From Dyadobacter sp. CECT 9275 (GTDB lineage Bacteria; Bacteroidota; Bacteroidia; Cytophagales; Spirosomataceae): a stretch of 64,000 bases of DNA. Shown here piece after piece: positions 45,401 through 53,169 of the stretch (positions within the stretch are counted from its first letter, which is position 1; each line of letters opens with the position of its first letter). Under the pieces are notes generated by a model. That model searched no databases, was not told the DNA's origin, and saw nothing but the letters and a program-made list of their open reading frames with translations. Position numbers and translations under genes: made by a program. The DNA is taken from NCBI RefSeq assembly GCF_907164905.1, contig NZ_CAJRAF010000002.1:2480001-2544000 (forward strand). Direction: 5' to 3'.

Positions 45401-45552
45401 GAACGTTTCTGGGCGTCGGTCAGATCTTTATACAGACTGTCCAGTTTTGGACTTTCCACCATACTGGGGTTTGACCGCTCATAGGACGCCATCATCAAAC
45501 CTGAGGCAATTACTACGCCCGTTGAAACGGACAATAACTTTTTAACATTCAT
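42469..45552 (-). CDS. Propeller/HEAT dehydrogenase-like protein with C-terminal cytochrome c (PVC-type)
   Basis: 1027 residues: signal segment (MNVKKLLSVSTGVVIASGLMM), an N-terminal NHL/PQQ-like propeller (FASEPTLTNPTNIDVDYLGRVWVCEAYNYRP, DVCVAPDGSLIISDWYDPG), HEAT-like repeats (DPEPQVRRECALLLHGHK) and a C-terminal c-type cytochrome. The haem site is C904-S-V-C-H908, followed by a beta segment carrying DGSSVTGIVASKTETDLIMKF-like strands. Probably a periplasmic dehydrogenase passing electrons to its own haem. Highly similar along its length to the gene 183 bases downstream, so the two arose by duplication. The ATG at 45552 gives a better signal than the one eight codons upstream. Confidence 0.88.
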   Translation of the reverse strand: MNVKKLLSVSTGVVIASGLMMASYERSNPSMVESPKLDSLYKDLTDAQKRSPKYAVAGLTVADGLEATLFASEPTLTNPTNIDVDYLGRVWVCEAYNYRPAINGNPTHQEGDRILILEDTDGDGKSDKTTVFYQGAELNAPLGIWVMGNKVIVSQSPYVWLFTDENGDGKADKKEIIFEGVGGEQHDHGMHAFIFGPDGKLYFNFGNEGGHLLDGKGKPIVGKDGKVIDFKKLKQGMVFRCDPDFKNIEVLGNNFRNNYEVAVDSYGTMWQSDNDDDGNKGVRINYVMQYGNYGYTDEITGAGWRANRTNIEDSIPFRHWHLNDPGVVPNLLQTGSGSPTGMVVYEGRLLPKVFWGQMIHCDAGPNVVRSYPVQKAGAGYTAKIVNVLEGKRDQWFRPSDVCVAPDGSLIISDWYDPGVGGHQAGDQNRGRLYRVAPANSPYRIPKVDFSTASGALQGLQSPNLSVRYLAWNALEKMGSSGLSEVGKFFQQKDADPRMRARALWFLAKHATAPRTYLDRAAKDSNPDIRIVGLRAASELANGNLTGYLKLLSKDPEPQVRRECALLLHGHKSAEAAGIWADLARQYDGKDRWYLEALGIGAEGQWDTFFKAWLAKAGADPVATQAGKDIVWRSRGKESVTLLASLASDPGVDLKNRLRYFRAFDFNEGAAEKSRALLKIVKGNAANQNQVTELALRHLDPAFVKQSPEAMEAVKRLLDSSYGTQVYLEILSRYELVSENNRLLDMAVANASSGLGKSAAQQLLKQGGAPLVWSTIKGKEEARAQAALLSIKGVGNKESLDILEAVSVDSKYPINLRTEAVKALGGTTKGEDRVLLLLKQGKLGGELKSAAVEGLSGAWRKSVKKEAASYQEGSDTAVKKHPALAELVTMKGNVTKGKQIFSMYCSVCHQVNGEGIDFGPKLSEIGSKLPKEGQYAAIFTPSAGISFGYEGFEVNLKDGSSVTGIVASKTETDLIMKFPGGATQEYKMSQVKSMKQLSDSMMPSGLQDAMSTEELTGLVEYLGSLKKK

Positions 45553-45647
45553 GGTGTTGTAAAATATACTGAGCAACTATAAAGATTTGCGGATTAAACT
45601 TTGCTAAATTTAAATTATAAGAGATAAACCACCTGTCTTATACTATC

Positions 45648-46238
45648 ATGAAAAAAATATTTTTTACGCTCGTAGTTACCGGGTTATCCCATATGGCCAT
45701 CTGCCAGGGCACAGTTCCAGCGCCTGATATTCAGATAAAAACCGCTACTCTTGCCGCCCCGGAAGATAAACGGGAGGGAGCAAAAGTATATGGCTACGCC
45801 GCAGATGGTACTTTTACTGTACTGCGCAACGGTTCCAATGATATGGTCTGCATAGCGGATGATCCCAAAAAGGAAGATATCAGCGTTTCCTGTTATCACA
45901 TCAGCCTGGAACCGTTTATGGAAAGAGGTCGCATTTTGGCCAGAGAAGGCAAAAATCCAAAGCAGGTATTTGATATCAGAGAAAAAGAGGCAAAGGACGG
46001 TACGATGAAAATGCCGGAAAAACCTGCTACACTTTTTGCATTATCAGGACCGAAAGATAACTATGATCCCCAAACGGGATTGCTGAAAAACGGTTATCTG
46101 CGTTACGTTGTATATATCCCTTTTGCTACATCCGAAAGCACGGGACTTCCCTTGAAACCCGACGTACCAGGTATGCCCTGGATCATGGACCCGGGTACGC
46201 ACAGGGCGCATATTATGATTAATCCTGCAAAGCAGTAA
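45648..46238 (+). CDS. Secreted protein of unknown function
   Basis: 196 residues, family not recognised. A signal peptide (MKKIFFTLVVTGLSHMAICQG) suggests a periplasmic location. The mature part has two conserved-looking segments: AKVYGYAADGTFTVLRNGSNDMVCIADDP, and a C-terminal YVVYIPFATSESTGLPLKPDVPGMPWIMDPGTHRAHIMI block. A single cysteine pair (VCIAD and SVSCYH) could form a disulfide. It is divergent from the cytochrome-containing dehydrogenase and followed by an esterase gene 166 bases on. Coding is supported by length, signal peptide and codon use; function open. Confidence 0.8.
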   Translation: MKKIFFTLVVTGLSHMAICQGTVPAPDIQIKTATLAAPEDKREGAKVYGYAADGTFTVLRNGSNDMVCIADDPKKEDISVSCYHISLEPFMERGRILAREGKNPKQVFDIREKEAKDGTMKMPEKPATLFALSGPKDNYDPQTGLLKNGYLRYVVYIPFATSESTGLPLKPDVPGMPWIMDPGTHRAHIMINPAKQ

Positions 46239-46404
46239 CCCACCATCACATGAATTAACGATTTCAACCTGCTTTTCATCAAAATTTATGGATAGTGGTA
46301 AATGATGTGGACACTGCGTTTGACAAATCATTTTAAGATCAAGATAACCTATACCCTGGGTAGGTTCACGAGGAATACTGCTTTATCCTAAAAACTATTT
46401 TTTA

Positions 46405-47328
46405 ATGAAAATAATCAAGTACGTCGTATTTTCGGGCATTATGCTCATTTCCCAAACATCTCTGATGGCTCAGACCGAATTCCCCTTATGGCCGGAAGGT
46501 AAAGTACCCAATGCAATTCAGAACACGATTACGGAGAAATCCGCAACCGGAGCGGATGGAATTCTGCGTATCAGTGGCGTAACGGTACCCACACTTACCT
46601 CCTATATTGTACCCAAGAATAAGGCAACCGGCGCAGCAGTAATGATTTGTCCCGGAGGAGGTTATGGCATTCTGGCCGCTTCACATGAAGGCAGTGACCT
46701 GGCCCGGTGGTTCAATGCAAGGGGGATATCCGCTTTTGTACTAAAATACCGGCTTCCCAATGCCAGCGCCATGGAACATCAGCATGAAGTTCCTTTAATG
46801 GACGCCATGCAGGCGATGAAACTTATCAGAAAAGATGCAGCCAAATGGAATATCAGTCCTGACAAAATAGGTGTTATGGGCTTTTCTGCCGGAGGGCACC
46901 TGGCAGCCACCTTGTCAACCCATTTCAACATGGGTGCAAAAGCCTCTGAGGAAGCAAAACCAAATTTCTCGATCCTATTATATCCCGTCATCTCTTTCAT
47001 GCCTCCGCTGGCTCACAACGGTTCCCGTGATAATCTGCTGGGAAGTGAAAAATCCGACGAACTGATTAAATATTATTCCAACGAGCTTCAGGTAAGCGAG
47101 CAAACGCCACCAGCGTTTTTGGTACACAGCATCAACGACAGTGGCGTACCCGTTGAAAACAGTATTGCCTATGCAATGGCTTTAAAAAAACTTAAAATCC
47201 CTGTGGAGGTACATCTTTATCCAAAAGGCGGCCACGGTTATGGCCTCCGTACCGATGGAAAGGGGTCCCTCGCAGGATGGCCCGCTGCCATGGAAGGGTG
47301 GTTGAAAGACATGGGCTACATGCGATAG
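46405..47328 (+). CDS. Secreted alpha/beta-hydrolase esterase (BD-FAE / acetyl-xylan-esterase-like)
   Basis: 307 residues with a signal peptide ending SLMAQ near residue 23. The alpha/beta-hydrolase elements are clear: AVMICPGGGYGILAASHEG (oxyanion region, HGGG-like), nucleophile serine in GVMGFSAGGHLAATL, an aspartate in VHSINDSGVPVENS and the histidine in YPKGGHGYG. This BD-FAE type of esterase removes acetyl or feruloyl groups from plant polysaccharides. No polysaccharide utilisation genes adjoin it directly. Standing alone on the + strand between a secreted unknown and a membrane protein. Confidence 0.9.
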   Translation: MKIIKYVVFSGIMLISQTSLMAQTEFPLWPEGKVPNAIQNTITEKSATGADGILRISGVTVPTLTSYIVPKNKATGAAVMICPGGGYGILAASHEGSDLARWFNARGISAFVLKYRLPNASAMEHQHEVPLMDAMQAMKLIRKDAAKWNISPDKIGVMGFSAGGHLAATLSTHFNMGAKASEEAKPNFSILLYPVISFMPPLAHNGSRDNLLGSEKSDELIKYYSNELQVSEQTPPAFLVHSINDSGVPVENSIAYAMALKKLKIPVEVHLYPKGGHGYGLRTDGKGSLAGWPAAMEGWLKDMGYMR

Positions 47329-47412
47329 ACTTTTCTTTTAGGTAAATTTCAGGTTAAATACGGCGGTTTGCGTTATTTTGTCCAAACGATAAAATTTAGC
47401 CTTCCGCTACCT

Positions 47413-48597
47413 ATGCCTAGCATCAACCGTTTTCTGGTTAACCGCAGATTACTTTTTTTCATTTTTGTGGTAATAGCCTTACTGGCCAGCCTCCAGTCCT
47501 ATTACGGCGGGCTGAAAACATTTGTCCCGGGCGGGAAACTGTATACCAGTTTTAATAACTATATCATTTTCAAACAATCGTTTTTCCATCTCATTCACGG
47601 CCAGGACCTGTACGTGCTGTATCTGGATGAACAATTTGATCTTTTCAAATACAGTCCCGCCTTCGCCTTATTTTTTGGCGGGTTGTCCTATTTACCTGAC
47701 CTTGCCGGTCTTACACTCTGGAACCTTCTGAATGCCTTGGTTCTGTTTTTTTCGGTATATTATTTACCAAAGGGAGATCTTCGTACCAAAGGGATCATTC
47801 TTCTCACCGTACTGATCGAGTTACTTACCTCTATTCAGAATGAACAGAGCAACGGCCTCATTGCCGGGTTACTGATATTTGCTTTCGGGTTTCTGGAAAG
47901 GGGCAAATACTGGCAGGCGGCCTTTTGTATCGTTGCTTCAGTCTACATCAAACTTTTCGGCATTGTGGCGCTGGCACTTTTCCTGTTATATCCGAACAAG
48001 TTAAAATTAACCTATACCACCGCCGTTTGGATATTGTTATTTACTTTCGCACCGCTTGTTGTAGTGGATATGGAGCAATTCCTTTTTTTATACAAGAGCT
48101 GGCTATCTCTTCTACAAAACGACCGTTCCATTTCCGACGGATTATCGGTGATCGGCTGGCTGAAAGCATGGTTCGGCTGGGATGTTAACAAAACAATGGT
48201 AAATATCGCCGGGGTAGTCCTGTTCTGTCTCCCTTTGGTAAGGATCAGGTATTATTCTCAATACACTTTCCGGATATTACTACTGGCATCGGTGCTTATC
48301 TGGGTGGTCATATTTAATCACAGGGCCGAATCCCCCACTTTCATTATCGCCATGTGCGGAGTGGCACTCTGGTATTTTTCGCTTTCCTCAAGCAGGGAAA
48401 ATCTGGTACTGCTTTTATTAGCCTTTGTATTTACGGCGCTTTCTGCAACGGATGTTTTCCCCAGATTTATGAGAGACGAATGGCTGAAACCTTATGTGAT
48501 TAAAGCGGTCCCCTGTATACTTATCTGGGGTAAAATTATCTATGATATGTGGGTGGGAAATCTGGCTCCGAGAGAAAGCGTCCCCTCCCAGGTTTAA
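47413..48597 (+). CDS. GT87-family (DUF2029) membrane glycosyltransferase-like protein
   Basis: 394 residues from the ATG at 47413; the frame continues to a TTG at 47368, but the stretch between has no family character. The protein is almost wholly hydrophobic, with about ten transmembrane helices. The DUF2029/GT87 pattern is visible: a lumenal loop with HLIHGQDLYVLYLDEQFDLFKYSPAFALFFG (the D/E-rich and KYSP parts), then NEQSNGLIAGLLIFAFGFLERGKYWQAAFCIVASVYIKLFG. GT87 enzymes use polyprenyl-linked mannose in other phyla; the donor here is unknown. Followed by a strong terminator. Confidence 0.88.
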   Translation: MPSINRFLVNRRLLFFIFVVIALLASLQSYYGGLKTFVPGGKLYTSFNNYIIFKQSFFHLIHGQDLYVLYLDEQFDLFKYSPAFALFFGGLSYLPDLAGLTLWNLLNALVLFFSVYYLPKGDLRTKGIILLTVLIELLTSIQNEQSNGLIAGLLIFAFGFLERGKYWQAAFCIVASVYIKLFGIVALALFLLYPNKLKLTYTTAVWILLFTFAPLVVVDMEQFLFLYKSWLSLLQNDRSISDGLSVIGWLKAWFGWDVNKTMVNIAGVVLFCLPLVRIRYYSQYTFRILLLASVLIWVVIFNHRAESPTFIIAMCGVALWYFSLSSSRENLVLLLLAFVFTALSATDVFPRFMRDEWLKPYVIKAVPCILIWGKIIYDMWVGNLAPRESVPSQV

Positions 48598-48600
48598 TGT

Positions 48601-48644
48601 AAAGGGTTACAGAAATGGTTTGCAATTCATTTCTGTAACCCTTT
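48601..48644. terminator. Bidirectional terminator between convergent genes
   Basis: Perfect 17-base stem (48601-48617 / 48628-48644) with a 10-base loop, four bases after the GT87 stop and 39 bases past the stop of the convergent gene. Tail CTTTATTATC on the + side. Confidence 0.85.
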
Positions 48645-48682
48645 ATTATCCGTTCTCAATGTAGGTGCTTGCCCGCAACTTG

Positions 48683-49114
48683 TCATTCAGTACTAAATCC
48701 GCTCAAATTATCTCCCAGCATTTTCACCTCCATTGCCTTGCTGGTTTTGAGCTGAATGTTTCGGATAATTTTCTCACTGTTGTTTGATATCTCAAGGGTG
48801 TAATCCCCGTCTCCCAGCTCTTCTAAATTAAATTTGCGGCCATACTGATTAAGATGGGAGCCCACATATTCCTGATGAAGAATTTTTCCACTTCTGTCCA
48901 GGAGACGTACGCTTACCTTTTCCCCCTGCTGCTTTTCCAACAATAATTTCACAGCATAAGTATCTTTTATGCGGTAAAGGCCAACTTTGAAAGTCTGACA
49001 TTCATTGTTTTTACATTCCTTTTTAGGTCTAAGCGGCGAAGCGGCTAACTCTCCCGCAGAGAATACGGCAAGGAGTAAAGCGGTGACAACAAATGTCTTT
49101 TTGAAAATTTTCAT
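48683..49114 (-). CDS. Small secreted protein with beta-sandwich (sorting-domain-like) C-terminus
   Basis: 143 residues from the ATG at 49114, which opens a signal peptide (MKIFKKTFVVTALLLAVFSAGELAAS). The mature part has strands alternating as in DUF3244 / T9SS-type beta-sandwich domains: VSVRLLDRSGKILHQEYVG, then FNLEELGDGDYTLEISNNSEKI. It may be anchored or exported by a Bacteroidota secretion path; no enzyme domain precedes it, so it is not a classical cargo protein. C-terminal function unknown. The longer frame to 49171 lacks signal character. Confidence 0.75.
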   Translation of the reverse strand: MKIFKKTFVVTALLLAVFSAGELAASPLRPKKECKNNECQTFKVGLYRIKDTYAVKLLLEKQQGEKVSVRLLDRSGKILHQEYVGSHLNQYGRKFNLEELGDGDYTLEISNNSEKIIRNIQLKTSKAMEVKMLGDNLSGFSTE

Positions 49115-49219
49115 GGCTAACAGGATTTGGTGAAATACTTCATTTTCCCCAAGGAGGTCTTCGTCAGCCAAAATGTTGCAGTGACTTTATGAGTGGTAAA
49201 AAAAGGCGTCTAAATGGCA

Positions 49220-50212
49220 TCAGCCCCCTATTGCAATCATTTTCCGGTTGGATTCGTATTCGGTCTTTGCATTCTTGTCCGTAAAATCCCCATGCCCGCC
49301 ATGTGCAAAATGTTTCCTTTGGAAGTGATTGTATATCATAGGAGCAACATCATCGCCACGCCGTAAAGGCGTGAGCAGATCCACCTCCGAAGTATCAAAA
49401 AGACAATTTTTCAATTTTCCGTCTGCCGTAAGCCGGATCCGGTTACACCCTGAGCAGAAAGGGTGCGTTACGGTGCCAATAATTCCGAAGGACCCTTTCC
49501 CTCCTTGCACCTGAAAGCGGTGTGCCGTATCCTGCGCTTCCCCAGGTAACCTGTCAAATCTGTAAAGCGTGGAAATGTTATGAATGAGATCGGCATAGGA
49601 CACAATTTTAGACATGTCCCATTTATTCCCGTTGAACGGCATAAACTCGATAAAACGAACATGGAGCCTGGATTCGTCGAGGGTAAGTTTTACAAAATCA
49701 TTGATTTCATCATCATTAACCCCTTTCATCACCACCATGTTAATCTTCACAGTAAAACCTTCCTGCAAAAGCAACCTGATGTGGGACAAAGTTCTGGAGA
49801 AATGGTCCCGCCGGGTGATGGTCTTAAATCTTTCTTCCTGTAAGGTATCCAGGCTCACATTAAGTGATTCTACCCCTGCCTTTTTTAATTGATCTATGAA
49901 CTGATCTACAAAAACAGCGTTGGTCGTCAGCGTCAGCGACGTGGGTAGTTCTCCCAGATCCTCAATGATTTTTCCGACATCCTTGCGCACCAGCGGCTCT
50001 CCTCCGGTAAGTCTTATTTTGCTGACACCCATATTCACAAAGGTCTTGGCCAGAAATGCTATTTCGTCCGCCTGCATGAGCCATTGCGAGGGCATGAACT
50101 GCATATCTTCCTGCGGCATACAATAGCTGCAGCGCAGGTTACACTTATCTGTCAGCGAAATGCGCAGGTAAGTGTGAGTGCGGCCAAATGTATCCGTTAT
50201 GGGTGAAGACAT
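49220..50212 (-). CDS. moaA: GTP 3',8-cyclase MoaA
   Basis: Radical SAM enzyme of 330 residues that makes (8S)-3',8-cyclo-GTP, the first step of molybdenum cofactor synthesis. The N-terminal 4Fe-4S site is C-x3-C-x2-C in DKCNLRCSYCMP; the C-terminal cluster lies in FCSGCNRIRLTADGKLKNCLF; SAM contacts LTGGEPLVRKD are present. The last residues are the GG (MIAIGG) needed for activity. It is the last gene of the five-gene Mo-cofactor operon, starting 29 bases after moaCB. Confidence 0.98.
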   Translation of the reverse strand: MSSPITDTFGRTHTYLRISLTDKCNLRCSYCMPQEDMQFMPSQWLMQADEIAFLAKTFVNMGVSKIRLTGGEPLVRKDVGKIIEDLGELPTSLTLTTNAVFVDQFIDQLKKAGVESLNVSLDTLQEERFKTITRRDHFSRTLSHIRLLLQEGFTVKINMVVMKGVNDDEINDFVKLTLDESRLHVRFIEFMPFNGNKWDMSKIVSYADLIHNISTLYRFDRLPGEAQDTAHRFQVQGGKGSFGIIGTVTHPFCSGCNRIRLTADGKLKNCLFDTSEVDLLTPLRRGDDVAPMIYNHFQRKHFAHGGHGDFTDKNAKTEYESNRKMIAIGG

Positions 50213-50240
50213 GTTATTACTGCCAATGAATGCGTTTATA

Positions 50241-51167
50241 TCAGTGAATCAATGTATCCGGTGCATGCTTGTTTCCTTCCATTACACTAAACACATGTAA
50301 TATGTGCGGAAAAAGAGCGTCCATATACTCTGTAACACCACCGGTACTGCCTGGCATGGTTACAACAAGAGTATCGCCGATCAGTCCTCCGACAGAACGT
50401 GACAACATGGAAGTTGGCATTCTCTCCTGCCCGTAGTATCGGGCCGTTTCCGCAATCCCAGGAATTTGCCTGTCAATCAGTTCCGTTACAGCTTCCGGTG
50501 TAACATCACGGGGCGACAAACCGGTTCCGCCTGTTACCAATATCATTTGATAAGACAAGCTGCAGAGGCTTTTTATTTTCTCCTGAATCGCCTGTTTATC
50601 GTCCGGTATGATACTGTAATCTTTTACCGCGATACCCATTTTATCCAGTTTCTCAATTATTCTTTTACCGGATTTATCTTCCCCTATGCCCTTCGATAAG
50701 GTATCGGAACAGACTATTACTGCAGTTTTCAAGTTCTCAGGAACCGGCTTTCTGTCACTTTTGCCCCCTTTTTTTTCAAGCAGCCTGATATTGCGGATTT
50801 CCACCCCCTTATCAATCGGCTTCAGCATGTCGTACATGGTCAGTGCCACTACCGAGGCACCATGCATGGCTTCCACTTCCACCCCGGTTTTGTAGATGGT
50901 TTTAACAGTCAGTTCAATGACAATGGTAAGCCCTTCTACCCGATAATTCACTCCCGTAAACTCTACAGGTATCGGATGACAGTCAGGCAGCAGGTCCGGT
51001 GTTTTTTTTACCGCGAGAAAGCCTGCCGCTTTGGCCATTTCAAAAACGTCACCTTTCGGGACCCTTCTTTCCGAAATCGCGTCAATGGTTTCCTGTTTGC
51101 TCACCTGCACAATGGCTTGGGCAGTAGCTATCCGTAAAGTATTTGTTTTATGTGTAATATCAACCAT
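50241..51167 (-). CDS. moaCB: Fused MoaC-MoaB molybdenum cofactor protein
   Basis: 308 residues. N-terminal half (about 1-148) is MoaC, cyclic pyranopterin monophosphate synthase: GDVFEMAKAAGFLAVKKTPDLLPDCHPI and MHGASVVALTMYDMLKPIDKG with the family catalytic block. The C-terminal half (about 155-308) is a MoaB/MogA-type adenylyltransferase: VIVCSDTLSKGIGEDKSG, then LVTGGTGLSPRDVTPEAV. The fusion places two pathway steps on one chain and is common in Bacteroidota. The upstream TTG is not needed; the ATG giving MVDITHK is the canonical MoaC start. It follows moaE by 67 bases. Confidence 0.95.
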   Translation of the reverse strand: MVDITHKTNTLRIATAQAIVQVSKQETIDAISERRVPKGDVFEMAKAAGFLAVKKTPDLLPDCHPIPVEFTGVNYRVEGLTIVIELTVKTIYKTGVEVEAMHGASVVALTMYDMLKPIDKGVEIRNIRLLEKKGGKSDRKPVPENLKTAVIVCSDTLSKGIGEDKSGKRIIEKLDKMGIAVKDYSIIPDDKQAIQEKIKSLCSLSYQMILVTGGTGLSPRDVTPEAVTELIDRQIPGIAETARYYGQERMPTSMLSRSVGGLIGDTLVVTMPGSTGGVTEYMDALFPHILHVFSVMEGNKHAPDTLIH

Positions 51168-51234
51168 AGTCGTCAAAACAGTACATCCCTTGTGGTAGGA
51201 TTAGCTTCCTATCCACATGTTGGTGTATTACTGA

Positions 51235-51678
51235 TTACTTATTTTCTTTCCAAACGTACCCGCTTTCACCCACCAGTTCTTTTCCGAAAATAGGGACCTT
51301 CGCTTTAATCTCTTCTACAATATATTCCGACGCTTCAAAAGCGGCACGGCGATGCGCAGAAGACACAAAAACAAAAAGGCTGATTTCACCTGTGGGTACC
51401 AAGCCGAGGCTGTGATAGATGTGCAGACAGCTAAGTTCAAACTTCGCGAAGGCCGCTTCCCTTATTTTATGGAAAGTTTCTTCTGCCATCTCTTCGTAAG
51501 CACTGTATTCAATACCACTTACGACGCCTTCTTCCTTTTGATCCGCCCGGATTTGCCCCAGGAAAATGGCGTGTGCGCCAATTCCTGTTTTGGACTGATG
51601 ACTGGCAATGGAATCAGCCACAAACTGAGGGCTGACCGGGCCTTGCACAAAAACCTTTTTCTTTTTATGTTCTTTCAT
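51235..51678 (-). CDS. moaE: Molybdopterin synthase catalytic subunit MoaE
   Basis: 147 residues. It transfers sulfur from thiocarboxylated MoaD to precursor Z to form molybdopterin. Seen: AIFLGQIRADQKEEGVVSGIEYSAYEEMAEE, HIYHSLGLVPTGEISLFVFVSSAHRRAAFEA and the catalytic lysine region EEIKAKVPIFGKELV. A basic N-terminal extension (MKEHKKKKVF) precedes the domain. It lies 31 bases downstream of moaD. Confidence 0.97.
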   Translation of the reverse strand: MKEHKKKKVFVQGPVSPQFVADSIASHQSKTGIGAHAIFLGQIRADQKEEGVVSGIEYSAYEEMAEETFHKIREAAFAKFELSCLHIYHSLGLVPTGEISLFVFVSSAHRRAAFEASEYIVEEIKAKVPIFGKELVGESGYVWKENK

Positions 51679-51709
51679 TTTAAGATCAAATAGAACGCGT
51701 TTTCACAAA

Positions 51710-51949
51710 TCAACCACCCGCGAAAGGTGGCAAAAAAGCTATTTCCGAGGGCGAAGAAATGAGTATGTTATCATCCGAAATCTGATGATTCACCGCGATC
51801 TTGAATTTCTTCCCATGCAGTTCAGGATATTTACCCTCCATTTCCCGCCTGAGATCGGCTACCTTTCCTCCCTCCGGCCAGTCGATCTGCTCATTTGTTA
51901 CACCTGTAATGTCTGCAATTGCCCCGAAATATAAGATTCGAATATTCAT
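51710..51949 (-). CDS. moaD: Molybdopterin synthase sulfur carrier subunit MoaD
   Basis: 79-residue ubiquitin-like sulfur carrier. The C-terminus FLPPFAGG ends in the GG that is adenylated and thiocarboxylated before use by MoaE. The start NIRILYFGAIADITGVTNEQIDWP is a standard MoaD first strand. It lies between moeA and moaE. The adenylating enzyme MoeB is not in the window. Confidence 0.97.
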   Translation of the reverse strand: MNIRILYFGAIADITGVTNEQIDWPEGGKVADLRREMEGKYPELHGKKFKIAVNHQISDDNILISSPSEIAFLPPFAGG

Positions 51950-51981
51950 CCGTCTGTTAACTGTTATGAAATAATTTCCTC

Positions 51982-53169
51982 CTAAGGCAGCAAGTGAACT
52001 TCCACCAGATCGCCCTCCGCAACCCTTGCCTGATCAGCCGGAAGATAAATCAGCGCATTCGCCAAGGCAAAAGAGCGCAGTGCAAAGGACTCCTGACCAA
52101 ACAAAGGCGTAACCTTTCCAGCTTCAACATGTGCTTTCAGGAATTCGTCCCTTTCTCCGTCAAAAGAGTAGGATTTGGTACTGGGCAGGAAATAAGCTGG
52201 TAAAAAAATATCTTTACGTCCGTACATCTTACGCAGTGCAGGTAGTACATATTCATAAAAACAAACCAGCGAGGATGCCGGGTTTCCGGGAAGTGCAAAA
52301 AACAATTTTTCGTCCTTCTGACCAAAGAACAAAGGCTTTCCCGGCTTCTGCTTCACTTTGTAAAAAACAGTGGCAACACCCGTTTCCATCATCGCCTTAC
52401 CCACGAAATCATAATCTCCTACAGATATTCCTCCAGAGGCTATGATCAGGTCGGCACCTTCTGAAATTTCTCCCAGCCTATCCGCAATGGCCTGGTGCGA
52501 ATCCTCCGTACTCACTACACTGACCCCGGCAATCCCCTCCTTTTCCAGTGCCGCTATCAACATTGCCGCATTGGATTCATATATCTGACCGTGTTTTAAC
52601 GGCTGACCTGCGGTTACGAGCTCATCCCCGGTAATCAAAATAACAACTTTTGGCTTTTCATGTACCTCCACTTCAGTGATACCAAATCCCCCCAGAAATC
52701 CGATTGCTCCCGGCCCCAGCAGTGTACCCGCGGGTAAAGCAACCTCTCCCTTGTTAATCTGCTGGCCAACATTTCTCAAATTCCTGTTAGCCACCACCGG
52801 AAATTCATGAATGGTAACTTTGTCCCCATTTCTGGTTGCCCTTTCCTGCATGACCACCGCAGTGGCTCCTTCCGGAACAGGTGCACCGGTAAAAATCCGG
52901 AATGCCGTTCCCGGGGCCAACAGCTGAAACTGGGTTTCCCCGGCTTTTGACTCGCCTGAAACCGGCAAGGTCATAGCCGAACCGGTAATATCCAGGTGAT
53001 TCAGCGCATAACCATCCATGGACGACTGCCGAAAAGAAGGCAACGGCACAGGTGCTATCACATCCCTAGCCAGCACATACCCCAAAGCACCTGACAAATG
53101 TCTTATCCGGCTGGGCAATGCCGAAGTTCCCGAGACAACTTTTTCCCTGGCAGAAGTTACTGTGATCAT
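51982..53169 (-). CDS. moeA: Molybdopterin molybdenumtransferase MoeA
   Basis: 395 residues. It inserts molybdate into adenylated molybdopterin. Seen: PLPSFRQSSMDGYAL, FRIFTGAPVPEGATAVVMQE, VVILITGDELVTAGQPLKHGQIYESN, IIASGGISVGDYDFV and FFALPGNPASSLVCFYEYV, the four-domain MoeA pattern. It is the first gene of the operon; 466 non-coding bases lie upstream and hold its promoter. No molybdenum transporter, riboswitch or molybdoenzyme is seen in the window. Confidence 0.97.
   Translation of the reverse strand: MITVTSAREKVVSGTSALPSRIRHLSGALGYVLARDVIAPVPLPSFRQSSMDGYALNHLDITGSAMTLPVSGESKAGETQFQLLAPGTAFRIFTGAPVPEGATAVVMQERATRNGDKVTIHEFPVVANRNLRNVGQQINKGEVALPAGTLLGPGAIGFLGGFGITEVEVHEKPKVVILITGDELVTAGQPLKHGQIYESNAAMLIAALEKEGIAGVSVVSTEDSHQAIADRLGEISEGADLIIASGGISVGDYDFVGKAMMETGVATVFYKVKQKPGKPLFFGQKDEKLFFALPGNPASSLVCFYEYVLPALRKMYGRKDIFLPAYFLPSTKSYSFDGERDEFLKAHVEAGKVTPLFGQESFALRSFALANALIYLPADQARVAEGDLVEVHLLP

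Noticed and set aside
47368..47412. TTG start for the GT87-like protein
   Set aside because: The 15 codons before ATG 47413 add nothing conserved and no ribosome-binding site is evident.
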